The notes under the pieces were generated by a model. That model saw only the letters and a list, made by a program, of their open reading frames with translations, did no database searches and had not been told where the DNA came from. A program made the translations under genes and the position numbers. DNA of 64,000 nt, taken from assembly GCA_036271795.1 (NCBI GenBank), contig DATAZY010000011.1, positions 75,219 to 139,218 on the forward strand, written 5' to 3'. Position 1 is the stretch's first letter. Each line of letters opens with the position of its first letter. Below are positions 53,905-61,997 of the stretch, in pieces. Source of the DNA: Galbitalea sp036271795 (lineage in GTDB: Bacteria > Actinomycetota > Actinomycetes > Actinomycetales > Microbacteriaceae).

Positions 53905-56667
53905 TCAAACTCTCGATTGCGTGATTCTGCTCAATGTCCGCGGACGCGTACTTTGGCGGGAGACCGACGACTGATTTGTTGCCAGGAATCCCAGTCCGCC
54001 GAGCAGCAACACCACACCAACGGTGAGAGGAAGGGTGGCGGGCGTGCCGGTGGGGGCGAGTTCATTCGGTGACTCGGACGCGGGTGGGCCGCCAGGGTCG
54101 TACACGTTGACGAACTGGCAGGTCAGATCAGCTAGCGGAGTGGCGTCGACTGTGCTGGTGGTGACGTATTGGCCGCCTGGTCCGGTGTCGCACTGCAGTG
54201 AGGATTGCTGGTAGTCGGCGGGTCCGGTCTCGGAGAGTTGGTAGGTGTCGCCGGGCCGGATGTCGACGGCGGTTCCGGTTGGGGAGCCCGTGACCTGTTC
54301 GGCCGGGAGCCCGGCGATTGCTGTGTCCGGTGTGGCGGTCAGCGTCCAGTCGGCGGGTGTTTTGGTGCCACCGCCAGCATTGTCGAGCGTTTTGGTCAGG
54401 GTGAGGGTAGCGGTCTGGTTGATGGCAGTGCATTGGACCCATTGGCCGAGGGGAACCTGGACGCCGCCGTTGATGGCGTCATCATCGGTATCGAGCTGCC
54501 CACCTGTGACGCGGGGCGCGCAGTCCCAGCTGCCGGTGGATCCGGCCACCGTGTCGGCTGGGTCTCGGTTGTCGACCTGCGTGTAACGCGGGTCGCCGCC
54601 GGATTCGACGAGAGCGTATTGTGCGCCGGGGGTCACGGTCGCGGTGGCTTGGGCTGTTCCGGATGCGCCGTTCGGGCCGGGCAAAGCTCCGGGGGGTCCG
54701 ACCCCGGTGAGGGTCCAGGATGCGGGGTCGGTGTTTCCACCTTCGACCTCTTTGATCAGGGTGAGTTGGGAGGTGCAGTCGACCGTGTTGGTCAACGTCG
54801 CAGTGTTGTCTCCTTCGGCGAGGGTGACAGGCCCGAGCGGGTGTGGGCCGCCGTTGAATTGGAGGCTGCTGCCGGTCAGCGTGCACAGCGGCAGGCTCAG
54901 CTGTGTGGTCTCGCCGATGGCGACCGACGGCTCGTTCTCGTATCCGCCGTAGACCGTGTCGAACTCAGCGCCCGCGCCATCCAGCGTCAAGCCTGCGGTG
55001 AGGCCGTCGGGTTGGGTGCCGTCGGGGTAGTTGGTGCCGTCGACATCCCAGATTTTGTCGACTTCCAGGGTTGACGGGGTGGTTGCGGGCGGTTCCTGGT
55101 TGTAGATGGTGCAGCTAACGCCCTGGTCTCCGGCCATCGACAGGCTGAATGAACCCGACCCGGCCGGGCTAGTTGTGACGGTGGCGCCGGTGGCGATATC
55201 GGTGCAGACGGTGTCTGCCGCCAGGTAGGTGAACCCGGATTGGGCAGGGGTGGGTTGCTCGGTGATCTGCACCGTCGCGGTATCCGCCGGGGTCGGGAAA
55301 CCGAGCGGGAAGTTCACCGCACCGGTGCCCTCAGCCGTGGTTCCGGGTGACCCCGTGACGGTCGCACCCGTCGCAGCAACCGCGAATGCCCACCCGGACG
55401 CCGGGTGAGCGTCAGTGAGCGTCCCCCCGTTCGGGATGACCTGTTTGACTACCGTGACGGTCGGGATGCAGTCTCCTTGCGCCAGTGTTTTCAGTTCCGT
55501 CCCGGCACTTGTGTAGTCGGCGGCTTGGAAGTAATCCTGCCCGGCGGTGGGACCGGAGATCGCGGCGAGGTTGTCGGAAGACCCATTGATTCCCGCACCC
55601 ACCCCGATCCCGACGATCCGTGTGCCTTCCGCTTTCAGGGCGTTGGCGGAGAAGATCCCGTTCTCCACCGCGGAGAACCGGGTCGACCCGTTGCCGGTTT
55701 CGGAACCAGACAGGGTCGGGTTGCCGTCGGTGATCATGATCGCCTCATCGAAATGCTGCCCCGAGGAGGCGACGCGTTGGAAGGCGGCATCCCAGTTGGT
55801 GAACTGGGATGCCGGTTGGCTTAACGCGGCGATCCTGCTGCTGACGTCCGCGGCCTGGGCGGCGGATGCGACCGGGGTCAGCGAGATGTTCTCCGACGCG
55901 CCGGTACCGAACGTGTAAACCGCAACCGACGACGGGGTGCCCTGCAATGCCGACACGAGACTCTGCGCCGCCTGCTTCAACTGGACGAACTGCGGGGCCG
56001 TGACCGACGCCGAGAAATCAAGGACCAGCGCCACACTCAACCCGCACACCCCCTGCAGCCTCGGATCGGTCCGCGAGTCCTGCCACACCCCGGTGGATGC
56101 CTGGTACTGGGCGGCACCGGTCCCGCCGTTGGCGCTCATGAACGCACTGCCCGAGGCGTAGGTCTGGCCTGGGCGCATCGCGGGCGTCGCGAACCGGTAG
56201 GTGGTTGGCGTGAACGGGCCGGTCAGGGCGCCAAGAGTGAGGGAACTGTTCTGGAAATACCCCGCTGGTGCCGCCACCTGGGCCACTAAGAAGCGCCGGT
56301 TGTAGTTCGCCCCGCCCGGGGCAGTGTCCGGCACGGTGAACGAGCAATCACCCTGCGCATCCGACACACACGACGACCACGACTGGGCGATCGGCACCCC
56401 GCTCGTGTAGTCCAACAGTTGCAACGAGACACCCGGCAAGGGTGTCGCGATGGCGGCCGGTTGCCGGTCCGCCCCTGTCTGCACGGTGACCACCGATGAG
56501 GTCGCGCCCGGGGTCGGCACGGCGGCATCCGCGGGAGCCATTCCAATGAAGACCCCAGCAAAGGGAACCGCTGCGATCACGAGGACCGCAACAGCGACAG
56601 GGAAAAATCGCGGAAACAGCCGATCCAACCGCCCACGCACCCCGACAACGCCAACCCGCCAGCGCAT
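53905..56667 (-). CDS. VWA-domain surface protein with SpaA-like modules and LAPTG sorting signal
   Basis: This exported protein of 920 residues has a signal peptide (about 1-48, ending APADAA). An N-terminal SpaA-like sandwich with LPGVSLQLLDYTSG comes first. A von Willebrand A domain at about 215-385 shows LVLDFSASV (a variant MIDAS D-x-S-x-S), TNWDAAFQ and MITDGNP. Prealbumin-like repeats follow (VTVVKQVIPNGGTLTDAHPASGW, LTLIKEVEGGNTDPASWTLTG, LTLTKTLDNAGGGTKTPADWTLTA). The C terminus has LAPTG, a hydrophobic helix and a basic tail, suiting a class-E-type sortase. The layout resembles tip pilins or adhesins. No sortase gene is in the window. Direct repeats bracket the gene. Confidence 0.85.
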   Translation of the reverse strand: MRWRVGVVGVRGRLDRLFPRFFPVAVAVLVIAAVPFAGVFIGMAPADAAVPTPGATSSVVTVQTGADRQPAAIATPLPGVSLQLLDYTSGVPIAQSWSSCVSDAQGDCSFTVPDTAPGGANYNRRFLVAQVAAPAGYFQNSSLTLGALTGPFTPTTYRFATPAMRPGQTYASGSAFMSANGGTGAAQYQASTGVWQDSRTDPRLQGVCGLSVALVLDFSASVTAPQFVQLKQAAQSLVSALQGTPSSVAVYTFGTGASENISLTPVASAAQAADVSSRIAALSQPASQFTNWDAAFQRVASSGQHFDEAIMITDGNPTLSGSETGNGSTRFSAVENGIFSANALKAEGTRIVGIGVGAGINGSSDNLAAISGPTAGQDYFQAADYTSAGTELKTLAQGDCIPTVTVVKQVIPNGGTLTDAHPASGWAFAVAATGATVTGSPGTTAEGTGAVNFPLGFPTPADTATVQITEQPTPAQSGFTYLAADTVCTDIATGATVTTSPAGSGSFSLSMAGDQGVSCTIYNQEPPATTPSTLEVDKIWDVDGTNYPDGTQPDGLTAGLTLDGAGAEFDTVYGGYENEPSVAIGETTQLSLPLCTLTGSSLQFNGGPHPLGPVTLAEGDNTATLTNTVDCTSQLTLIKEVEGGNTDPASWTLTGVGPPGALPGPNGASGTAQATATVTPGAQYALVESGGDPRYTQVDNRDPADTVAGSTGSWDCAPRVTGGQLDTDDDAINGGVQVPLGQWVQCTAINQTATLTLTKTLDNAGGGTKTPADWTLTATPDTAIAGLPAEQVTGSPTGTAVDIRPGDTYQLSETGPADYQQSSLQCDTGPGGQYVTTSTVDATPLADLTCQFVNVYDPGGPPASESPNELAPTGTPATLPLTVGVVLLLGGLGFLATNQSSVSRQSTRPRTLSRITQSRV

Positions 56668-56774
56668 ACAACCACGCTAGCCGCTGAACATCCAGAACTA
56701 AACCCGCCCAGAGGCCTCGCAATTTTGCGACAGGACACTTGCGGAAAAGTGATGCCCAGCGTAACGATAGACAT

Positions 56775-56828
56775 CTACGAATCACCTTCGTAGTCCGAAC
56801 CCTCGGTAAGCCTTCAGGCGCTGCCGGG
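56775..56828 (+). repeat. Hairpin-bearing repeat, copy 2
   Basis: CTACGAA-tcacc-TTCGTAG is followed by a segment matching copy 1 at 31 of 35 positions. It lies 107 bases upstream of the VWA protein gene (which reads leftward), so copies 1 and 2 bracket a unit of about 3.6 kb. Confidence 0.7.
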
Positions 56829-56997
56829 GGTTCTCCCGTCACCGGGAGCTGCCGGGATGTCCGGCTTCGAACACGCCGCGGAAATGAAGAACGCTCCAGG
56901 ATCGCGGAAGCAGATGGGCGTCGAGCCGCGCGCTATCCTGAAACACAGGGCAGCGCGGATAGTCGCCTCTGGTCTGACTGAGACGAAGGGCTGCTCC

Positions 56998-57330
56998 ATG
57001 GGGTACTTGATTTATGGGCCGACCGGAACACGAGTCGAGATCGACGACCGCACACTGTCACATCTGAAGGTCGTTATCCTTACCAAACTTCGTCGCGGCG
57101 AAGGATTCGCGTTCTCCTGGGACAAAGGCATCGACCAAGGCAGCGGGAGAAGCACGGTTTGGTTCAGCGCCTCGATCGGGTTCGAGTTCCAATTCGACGG
57201 CAGCCGCGAGGCCTCACTGAACAAGCTGTGGCTCGAAGAATTGATGATCTCGGCCAACAGCGGCGGCGGGCTCCATATCCTGCCCGAACACGACCGCATC
57301 CAAACAAACGAAACACCCACCATTTACTAG
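56998..57330 (+). CDS. Small YGP-type conserved protein (DUF7882-like, Microbacteriaceae family)
   Basis: This protein of 110 residues begins MGYLIYGPTGTRVEIDDRTL, continues LKVVILTKLRRGEGFAFSWDKGIDQGSGRSTVWFS and ends SANSGGGLHILPE. This matches a short conserved family known to me from Microbacteriaceae, sometimes misnamed ATP-dependent DNA ligase. Its function is unknown. ATG 56998 follows GAAGGG; the frame is open 47 codons upstream with no family match. It stands alone and is the best taxonomic marker in the window. Confidence 0.8.
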   Translation: MGYLIYGPTGTRVEIDDRTLSHLKVVILTKLRRGEGFAFSWDKGIDQGSGRSTVWFSASIGFEFQFDGSREASLNKLWLEELMISANSGGGLHILPEHDRIQTNETPTIY

Positions 57331-57429
57331 CGCGTCGATTCTTCGGTTCAGTGCCCAACCTCACGATGATGGGATTCGGCGTCACAACGCGCGCTAGCAC
57401 ACGTGATGGGTTTAAGGGCTGGATCATGA

Positions 57430-57712
57430 TTTAGCATCGGCTTTCTCGCCGTCGGTGCGGTCGTCCACCTCTTCCATACGCGACCCGCACAATCTCAGCC
57501 CGCTGATTCCATCTACTCGACAGACGCGGTCTGCGGGATGCAGGTCTAGCCCGCAATGCGGAGTTACCACGGTGCTCGATGACACTACGTTCTATTCCTG
57601 TTCCGACCAATGTCGACACCGATTCGTGGCCAACCCGGTTAAATTCCTGACCGCCACTGCCGCTGCCACCGCCGTGGAGCCGATGTCGGACCACGCGCAC
57701 GAAGTCTGCTGA
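57430..57712 (+). pseudogene. YHS-domain membrane protein remnant
   Basis: One frame reads a short membrane segment (IGFLAVGAVVHLF) and then STDAVCGMQV, the start of a YHS metal-binding domain, followed directly by TAG at 57547. The rest, VTTVLDDTTFYSCSDQCRHRFVANPVKFL, continues in another frame to 57712. The DxVCGM and CSDQCRxRFVANP blocks are the family's metal-binding halves. A frameshift between them and no usable start mark it as decayed. Confidence 0.65.
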
Positions 57713-57769
57713 CTGGAACGTGGGCTTCGTGCGTCGAGTTGGCGACTCGGAGTTCAGGCTTCTTCGAAA

Positions 57770-58200
57770 GCTGATTCAACACGCATCTTGTTGGCAGTCC
57801 GCCCAGCGTGCTGGCGAGGATATCGGTGATGTCGGCTCTTCCAATCGCGAAGACGTATTGGATCGTTTCGAAAGCGACGGTTGTGCCGACGATGGTCAGG
57901 ATCTTTGTCGTGAACGACCAGCTGGGTTTCGGCGCGCAGGGTAGATGCTGAGGGCACAAATATGAGTATGTTGTCGAGGATCTGGTCATAGGCCAGCACG
58001 CCGTCTCTCGTGATCGACCCCTTCAGCGGAATCAGATTGAGGACTCGGCCGCTGCGGATAGTTGGTATGAGAACTGAAACTTAAACGGATGACGCCCACC
58101 AACACAGCCGTATAGATCGAGAATGAGGCGATCGTAAGCGCGGGTCTGGTTTGCCTGGGAGTTCTGGCTGTCGTCGTAAGGACTGCTGCGGTTTGACTCA
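57770..58200 (-). pseudogene. VanZ-like family protein, broken by frameshifts
   Basis: The minus strand carries a VanZ-family membrane protein in three frames: the N-terminal helix ALTIASFSIYTAVLVGVI, then RVLNLIPLKGSITRDGVLAYDQILDNILIFVP, then WSFTTKILTIVGTTVAFETIQYVFAIGRADITDILASTLGG. These are the usual order and wording of the family's blocks. At least two indels separate them. It lies just upstream of vanRS. VanZ gives low-level teicoplanin resistance in enterococci, but VanZ-like proteins are also widespread outside van clusters. Confidence 0.8.
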
Positions 58201-58288
58201 TGCTGCCAGTCAACGCGGCGGGATGTTGTCAGCCCGTGTCTGGTTTTCGGTACGCGGACGATATGCGACTGCTCGTACCATCGAGTGC

Positions 58289-58987
58289 ATGCGTGTGTTG
58301 GTCGTCGAGGATGAGCCTTTGATGGCGGAGGCCATCCGCGATGGGCTGCGGCTTGAGGCGATCGCGGCTGACCTTGCCGGTGACGGTGACACCGCTCTGG
58401 AGCTGCTGAGCATCAACGCGTACGACATCGCGGTCCTTGATCGTGACATTCCTGGCCCATCCGGCGATGAGATTGCGGGACGCATCGTCGAGTCTGGCAG
58501 CGGGATGCCGATCCTGATGCTCACCGCTGCGGATCGGCTCGATGATAAGGCGACTGGGTTCGGGCTTGGCGCCGATGACTACCTCACGAAACCGTTCGAA
58601 CTGCAAGAACTGGTGCTGCGCCTGAGGGCTTTGGACCGGCGACGCACCCGCACTAGGCCGCCCGTGCGGGAGATCGCGGGCCTGCGTTTGGATCCGTTCC
58701 GCCGCGAGGTCTACCGCGATGGTCGCTATGTTGCGTTGACTCGGAAACAGTTTGCCGTCCTGGAAGTCCTGATGGCTGCGGAAGGGGGTGTGTTCAGCGC
58801 GGAGGATCTGCTCGAACGGGCGTGGGATGAGAACGCCGACCCGTTCACCAACGCGGTGCGCATCACGGTTTCGGCTCTGCGGAAACGGCTCGGCGAACCC
58901 TGGCTGATCGTCACGGTCCCCGGCGTGGGCTACCGCATCGACACCGACCCCAATCCCGACGCTGGCGCCGGCAGATCCCATGGATAG
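58289..58987 (+). CDS. vanR: VanR-like response regulator (OmpR family)
   Basis: This response regulator of 232 residues has a receiver domain at 1-115, with acidic ED at 7-8, phospho-acceptor Asp51 in AVLDRDIPG and Lys101 in DDYLTKPF. The winged-helix DNA-binding domain is at about 130-222 (LTRKQFAVLEVLMAAEGGVFSAEDLLERAWDENADPFTNAVRITVSALRKRLG). ATG 58289 starts the receiver exactly. It overlaps vanS by eight bases. With vanS it converges on the vanHAX genes and is their likely activator. Assignment as VanR rests on this context, since OmpR regulators look alike. Confidence 0.85.
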   Translation: MRVLVVEDEPLMAEAIRDGLRLEAIAADLAGDGDTALELLSINAYDIAVLDRDIPGPSGDEIAGRIVESGSGMPILMLTAADRLDDKATGFGLGADDYLTKPFELQELVLRLRALDRRRTRTRPPVREIAGLRLDPFRREVYRDGRYVALTRKQFAVLEVLMAAEGGVFSAEDLLERAWDENADPFTNAVRITVSALRKRLGEPWLIVTVPGVGYRIDTDPNPDAGAGRSHG

Positions 58988-60074
58988 GCCTCCGGGGCTC
59001 AGCGTTCGCCTCAAACTCACCCTCAGCTATGCCGGTTTCCTCGTTCTCGCCGGTGGGGTCGTGCTCGCCGCGGTCGGGACCTACGTCCTCTATGGCCTAC
59101 CGAACGGATCGTTCCTGATTAGGGGCGATTTTCTGGTCAACCGCACCAGAATCGTCGATTCGTTCATTCCCATTGCGTTTGTCGTGTTTGCCTTCCTGCT
59201 GGTGTTCGGCCTGCTGGGTGGGTGGATCCTTGCCGGTCGGATGCTCGCGCCCCTCGCGCGCATCGCGCGCGCCGCTCGCATGGCCTCGAACGGATCACTT
59301 TCCCACCGGATCGAACTGGAGGGACGCCAGGACGAGTTCCGTGAACTGGCCGACACCTTCGACACCATGCTCACCCGGCTCCAAGCGCAGGTCGCCGAAC
59401 AGCAACGGTTTGCCGCCAATGCGTCTCATGAGCTGCGCACCCCGCTCGCCATCACGCAGACTCTCCTCGACGTTGCCCGCAACGACCCTGATTTCGATGG
59501 ACGCGAGCTCGTCGAGCGTCTTCACGCCGTCAACGCCCGGGCAATCGACCTGACCGAAGCGTTGCTGATACTCAGCCGAAGCGACCAACGATCGTTCGTC
59601 CGCGAAACCGTCGATTTGTCGCTGATCGCCGAAGAGGCTGTCGAAACGCTCCTTCCTCTCGCGGAGAAGCATGGGGTCACCATCGAGACTTCAGGGGAGA
59701 TCACCCACACTGTCGGCTCCTACGCGTTGCTCCTGCAGCTGACCACGAACCTCCTCCACAACGCGATCGTACATAACCTCCCTGAACACGGCACCGTACA
59801 GGTGATCACCACGACCGGCGCGAAATACGCCATGCTCAGCGTAGAAAACACGGGCGGCACCCTCACGCCACAGGCGGTCTCCGTCCTCACCGAACCGTTC
59901 CAGCGCGGCCCCGGTCGCATCCGTACCTACCACAGCGGTGTCGGCCTGGGCCTGGCCATTGTCAAGAGCATCACCCAAGCCCATGACGGAACTCTCACCC
60001 TCACCCCCCGGGACGGCGGAGGACTGCGCGTCGAAGTGCAGCTACCCGTGGCGCCACCGGGGACCGAAATCTGA
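58980..60074 (+). CDS. vanS: VanS-like sensor histidine kinase
   Basis: This membrane kinase of 364 residues has two transmembrane helices (about 14-40 and 62-84) around a short 20-residue extracytoplasmic loop. A HAMP region (87-140), His150 in the H-box ASHELRTPLA, the N-box LTTNLLHNAIVHN and the G-box GVGLGLAIVKSI follow. The very short external loop resembles actinobacterial VanS sensors. It would phosphorylate VanR on glycopeptide exposure. The ATG lies within the end of vanR. No terminator is evident in the 124 bases before the convergent murG-like gene. Confidence 0.85.
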   Translation: MDRPPGLSVRLKLTLSYAGFLVLAGGVVLAAVGTYVLYGLPNGSFLIRGDFLVNRTRIVDSFIPIAFVVFAFLLVFGLLGGWILAGRMLAPLARIARAARMASNGSLSHRIELEGRQDEFRELADTFDTMLTRLQAQVAEQQRFAANASHELRTPLAITQTLLDVARNDPDFDGRELVERLHAVNARAIDLTEALLILSRSDQRSFVRETVDLSLIAEEAVETLLPLAEKHGVTIETSGEITHTVGSYALLLQLTTNLLHNAIVHNLPEHGTVQVITTTGAKYAMLSVENTGGTLTPQAVSVLTEPFQRGPGRIRTYHSGVGLGLAIVKSITQAHDGTLTLTPRDGGGLRVEVQLPVAPPGTEI

Positions 60075-60198
60075 TAATCAGGGGGACGTGTTGCGCGGCC
60101 CCGAGAGCAACCGTCAAGGCGGGTAGCTGAGCGAGTTACGCGGCGTGAGCGTCACCACTGGCTGATTGAGGATCGCCGTGAATGGTTGGTCCAGGTTC

Positions 60199-61347
60199 TT
60201 ATGAGGTGGACGCGCCCCGCTCGGCGATGACCGAGGCGAACCCCCGTCGCTCGGCGACGACCGCGGCGAGCACGTACCGGGCCAGGACAATATCCGCCTC
60301 TGAGGTACTCGCCGTCAACGCCCGGGCCGACATCGCCGCGAGCCGGTCGGGATCGGTAAGCAGCGGGATCAGGGTGGCTGCGACCCACGCTGCGTTGAAG
60401 TCGGCGTTGTTGATGAGCAGCGCCCCGCCGGCGGCGACGACTGGCATGGCGTTGAGCCGCTGCTCACCACCACGCAGCGGCAGCGGAACGAACGCGGCGG
60501 GCAGGCCGACGGTGGCCAGTTCGGCGCAGGTCATCGCCCCCGAACGGCAGATCACGAGGTCCGCGGCCGCGTAAGCGTACTGCATCTCATCGACGTAAGG
60601 GACAACGCGGTACGGCGGGTCGGCGAGGTCGTTGTTCGGCTCCCAGACCGTGTGCTTCGGCCCGGTGATGTGCAGCACCTGCACACCGGCCGTCCGCAAC
60701 GCTCCAGCCGCACCGGACACCGCTGCGTTGATCGTCTCGGCGCCCTGCGAACCGCCGGTGACCAACAGCACCGGCCCGTCGGGTCGCAGGCCGAACTTTC
60801 GCCGGGCTGCAGCACGCAGAGCGGTCCGATCGAGCCCGGTGATCGCTGGTCGCAACGGGATTCCGATGGCGGTGGCGTGAGCCAGACGAACATTTGGCGC
60901 GGCCGTGAACACGTGCGTGGTCATCCGCGCCGCCATCCGGTTAGCGAGACCAGGCTTGGCGTTTGCCTCGTGCACGACGATCGGAAGCCCCCGGCTGCGG
61001 GCGGCGAGGTAGGCCGGTGCGGCCACGTAACCACCGAAGTCCACTACGACTTCCGCCCTGGTGCGGTCGAGCACCGCTCCGGCCGCCTGGACCGAGTCGG
61101 AAAGGCGGCCGGGGATCCGCAGCAGCTCCAGGTTAAGTTTGCGCGGCAATGGCACCGGCGGGATGAGTTCGAGGGGGTAGCCGCGCGCCGGGATGAGCGT
61201 GGTGTCTAACCCGCGGACGGTGCCCAGGGCGGTGATCTGCGCCCCAGGTTCCAGTCGACGGAGTGCGTCGGCGAAGTTCATTGCGGGCTCGACATGTCCG
61301 GCCGAGTGACCGCCGGCGACAACCACCCGCGGGGCGGTCAGGTCCAC
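60199..61347 (-). CDS. murG: MurG-like UDP-GlcNAc:lipid I N-acetylglucosaminyltransferase
   Basis: This GT28 glycosyltransferase of 382 residues makes lipid II from lipid I at the inner membrane face. GGHSAGHVEPAMNFADALR is the N-terminal loop (GGxxxGH with the catalytic His), VVDFGGYVAAPAYLAAR and HEANAKPGLANRMAA the lipid-side blocks, and VTGGSQGAETIN and CRSGAMTCAELATVGLPAAFVPLPLRGGEQRLNA the UDP-GlcNAc site. It overlaps vanX by ten bases and so is co-expressed with resistance genes. It is probably a second MurG besides the housekeeping copy, specialised for precursors ending in D-lactate or kept free of glycopeptide interference (inference). Confidence 0.88.
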   Translation of the reverse strand: MDLTAPRVVVAGGHSAGHVEPAMNFADALRRLEPGAQITALGTVRGLDTTLIPARGYPLELIPPVPLPRKLNLELLRIPGRLSDSVQAAGAVLDRTRAEVVVDFGGYVAAPAYLAARSRGLPIVVHEANAKPGLANRMAARMTTHVFTAAPNVRLAHATAIGIPLRPAITGLDRTALRAAARRKFGLRPDGPVLLVTGGSQGAETINAAVSGAAGALRTAGVQVLHITGPKHTVWEPNNDLADPPYRVVPYVDEMQYAYAAADLVICRSGAMTCAELATVGLPAAFVPLPLRGGEQRLNAMPVVAAGGALLINNADFNAAWVAATLIPLLTDPDRLAAMSARALTASTSEADIVLARYVLAAVVAERRGFASVIAERGASTS

Positions 61348-61997
61348 AGTGCTCCTGAGCGTCTCGCTAGTTGTTTGATCCGGCCGAACTCGGTGATGGG
61401 GAAGTCAAAGTAGGTATCGAGATACGGTTCGTCCTTGAGTGTGTAGTGCCACCATTCGCGGGCGTAAGGGGCGAACCCGGCAGCCTCCATGATGGTGCGG
61501 AGAGACTGACGGTTTTTCGTTTCGGCTGATGAGATTCCTGATGCGCCATGGTGCGAGATCGGGTCCATCAGGTCATGGTCACCACCCATGGGGGCCAGGT
61601 CCTCGGTCGCCAGATGATAGAGGGTGAGGTCGACGGTGCTGCCGCGACTGTGGCCGGACTTGGCAGCCACGTACCCTTTCTTGAACATCTCGGGTCTGTC
61701 GATATTCGGGTAGTGTCGCGCCTTTGTCCGGCCGTCCTCTGGTTGTTCTGACCAGCGGAGAAAGCTGTCGACGGCGCGTTGGGGGCGGTAGCCATCCCAC
61801 AGCAGCAGGCCGAAGCCAGAAGACGCGGCGGTTTCTTGCGCTGTCTCGAGGGCTCTGCACAGGGAGGTTGTGCCGACAATCCGATTGACCAGGTAGCCGT
61901 CGACCGGTTTGCCGGTGAAGTTGTCCCAGGTCGCGTACTTGGCATCCCACCGGATTCCGGGCACGAACTCGTCGACAAAGACAAAGTCGTCTTTCAT
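61338..61997 (-). CDS. vanX: D-Ala-D-Ala dipeptidase VanX
   Basis: This zinc dipeptidase of 219 residues destroys D-Ala-D-Ala so that only D-Ala-D-Lac enters the precursor. SGHSRGSTVD supplies His116 and Asp123, EWWHY supplies the catalytic Glu181 and the zinc ligand His184, and WDGYRPQ gives Arg71. All of these fall at the same residue numbers as in the well-studied enterococcal enzyme. FDFPITEF at the C terminus and the MDPISHHGASGIS block also match. Its ATG overlaps the ligase stop in ATGA (61994-61997). Confidence 0.95.
   Translation of the reverse strand: MKDDFVFVDEFVPGIRWDAKYATWDNFTGKPVDGYLVNRIVGTTSLCRALETAQETAASSGFGLLLWDGYRPQRAVDSFLRWSEQPEDGRTKARHYPNIDRPEMFKKGYVAAKSGHSRGSTVDLTLYHLATEDLAPMGGDHDLMDPISHHGASGISSAETKNRQSLRTIMEAAGFAPYAREWWHYTLKDEPYLDTYFDFPITEFGRIKQLARRSGALWT

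Noticed and set aside
53186..56828. Integron attC sites or an insertion sequence around the VWA gene
   Set aside because: The repeats lack the RYYYAAC/GTTRRRY core of attC, there is no integrase or transposase, and they are direct rather than terminal inverted repeats.
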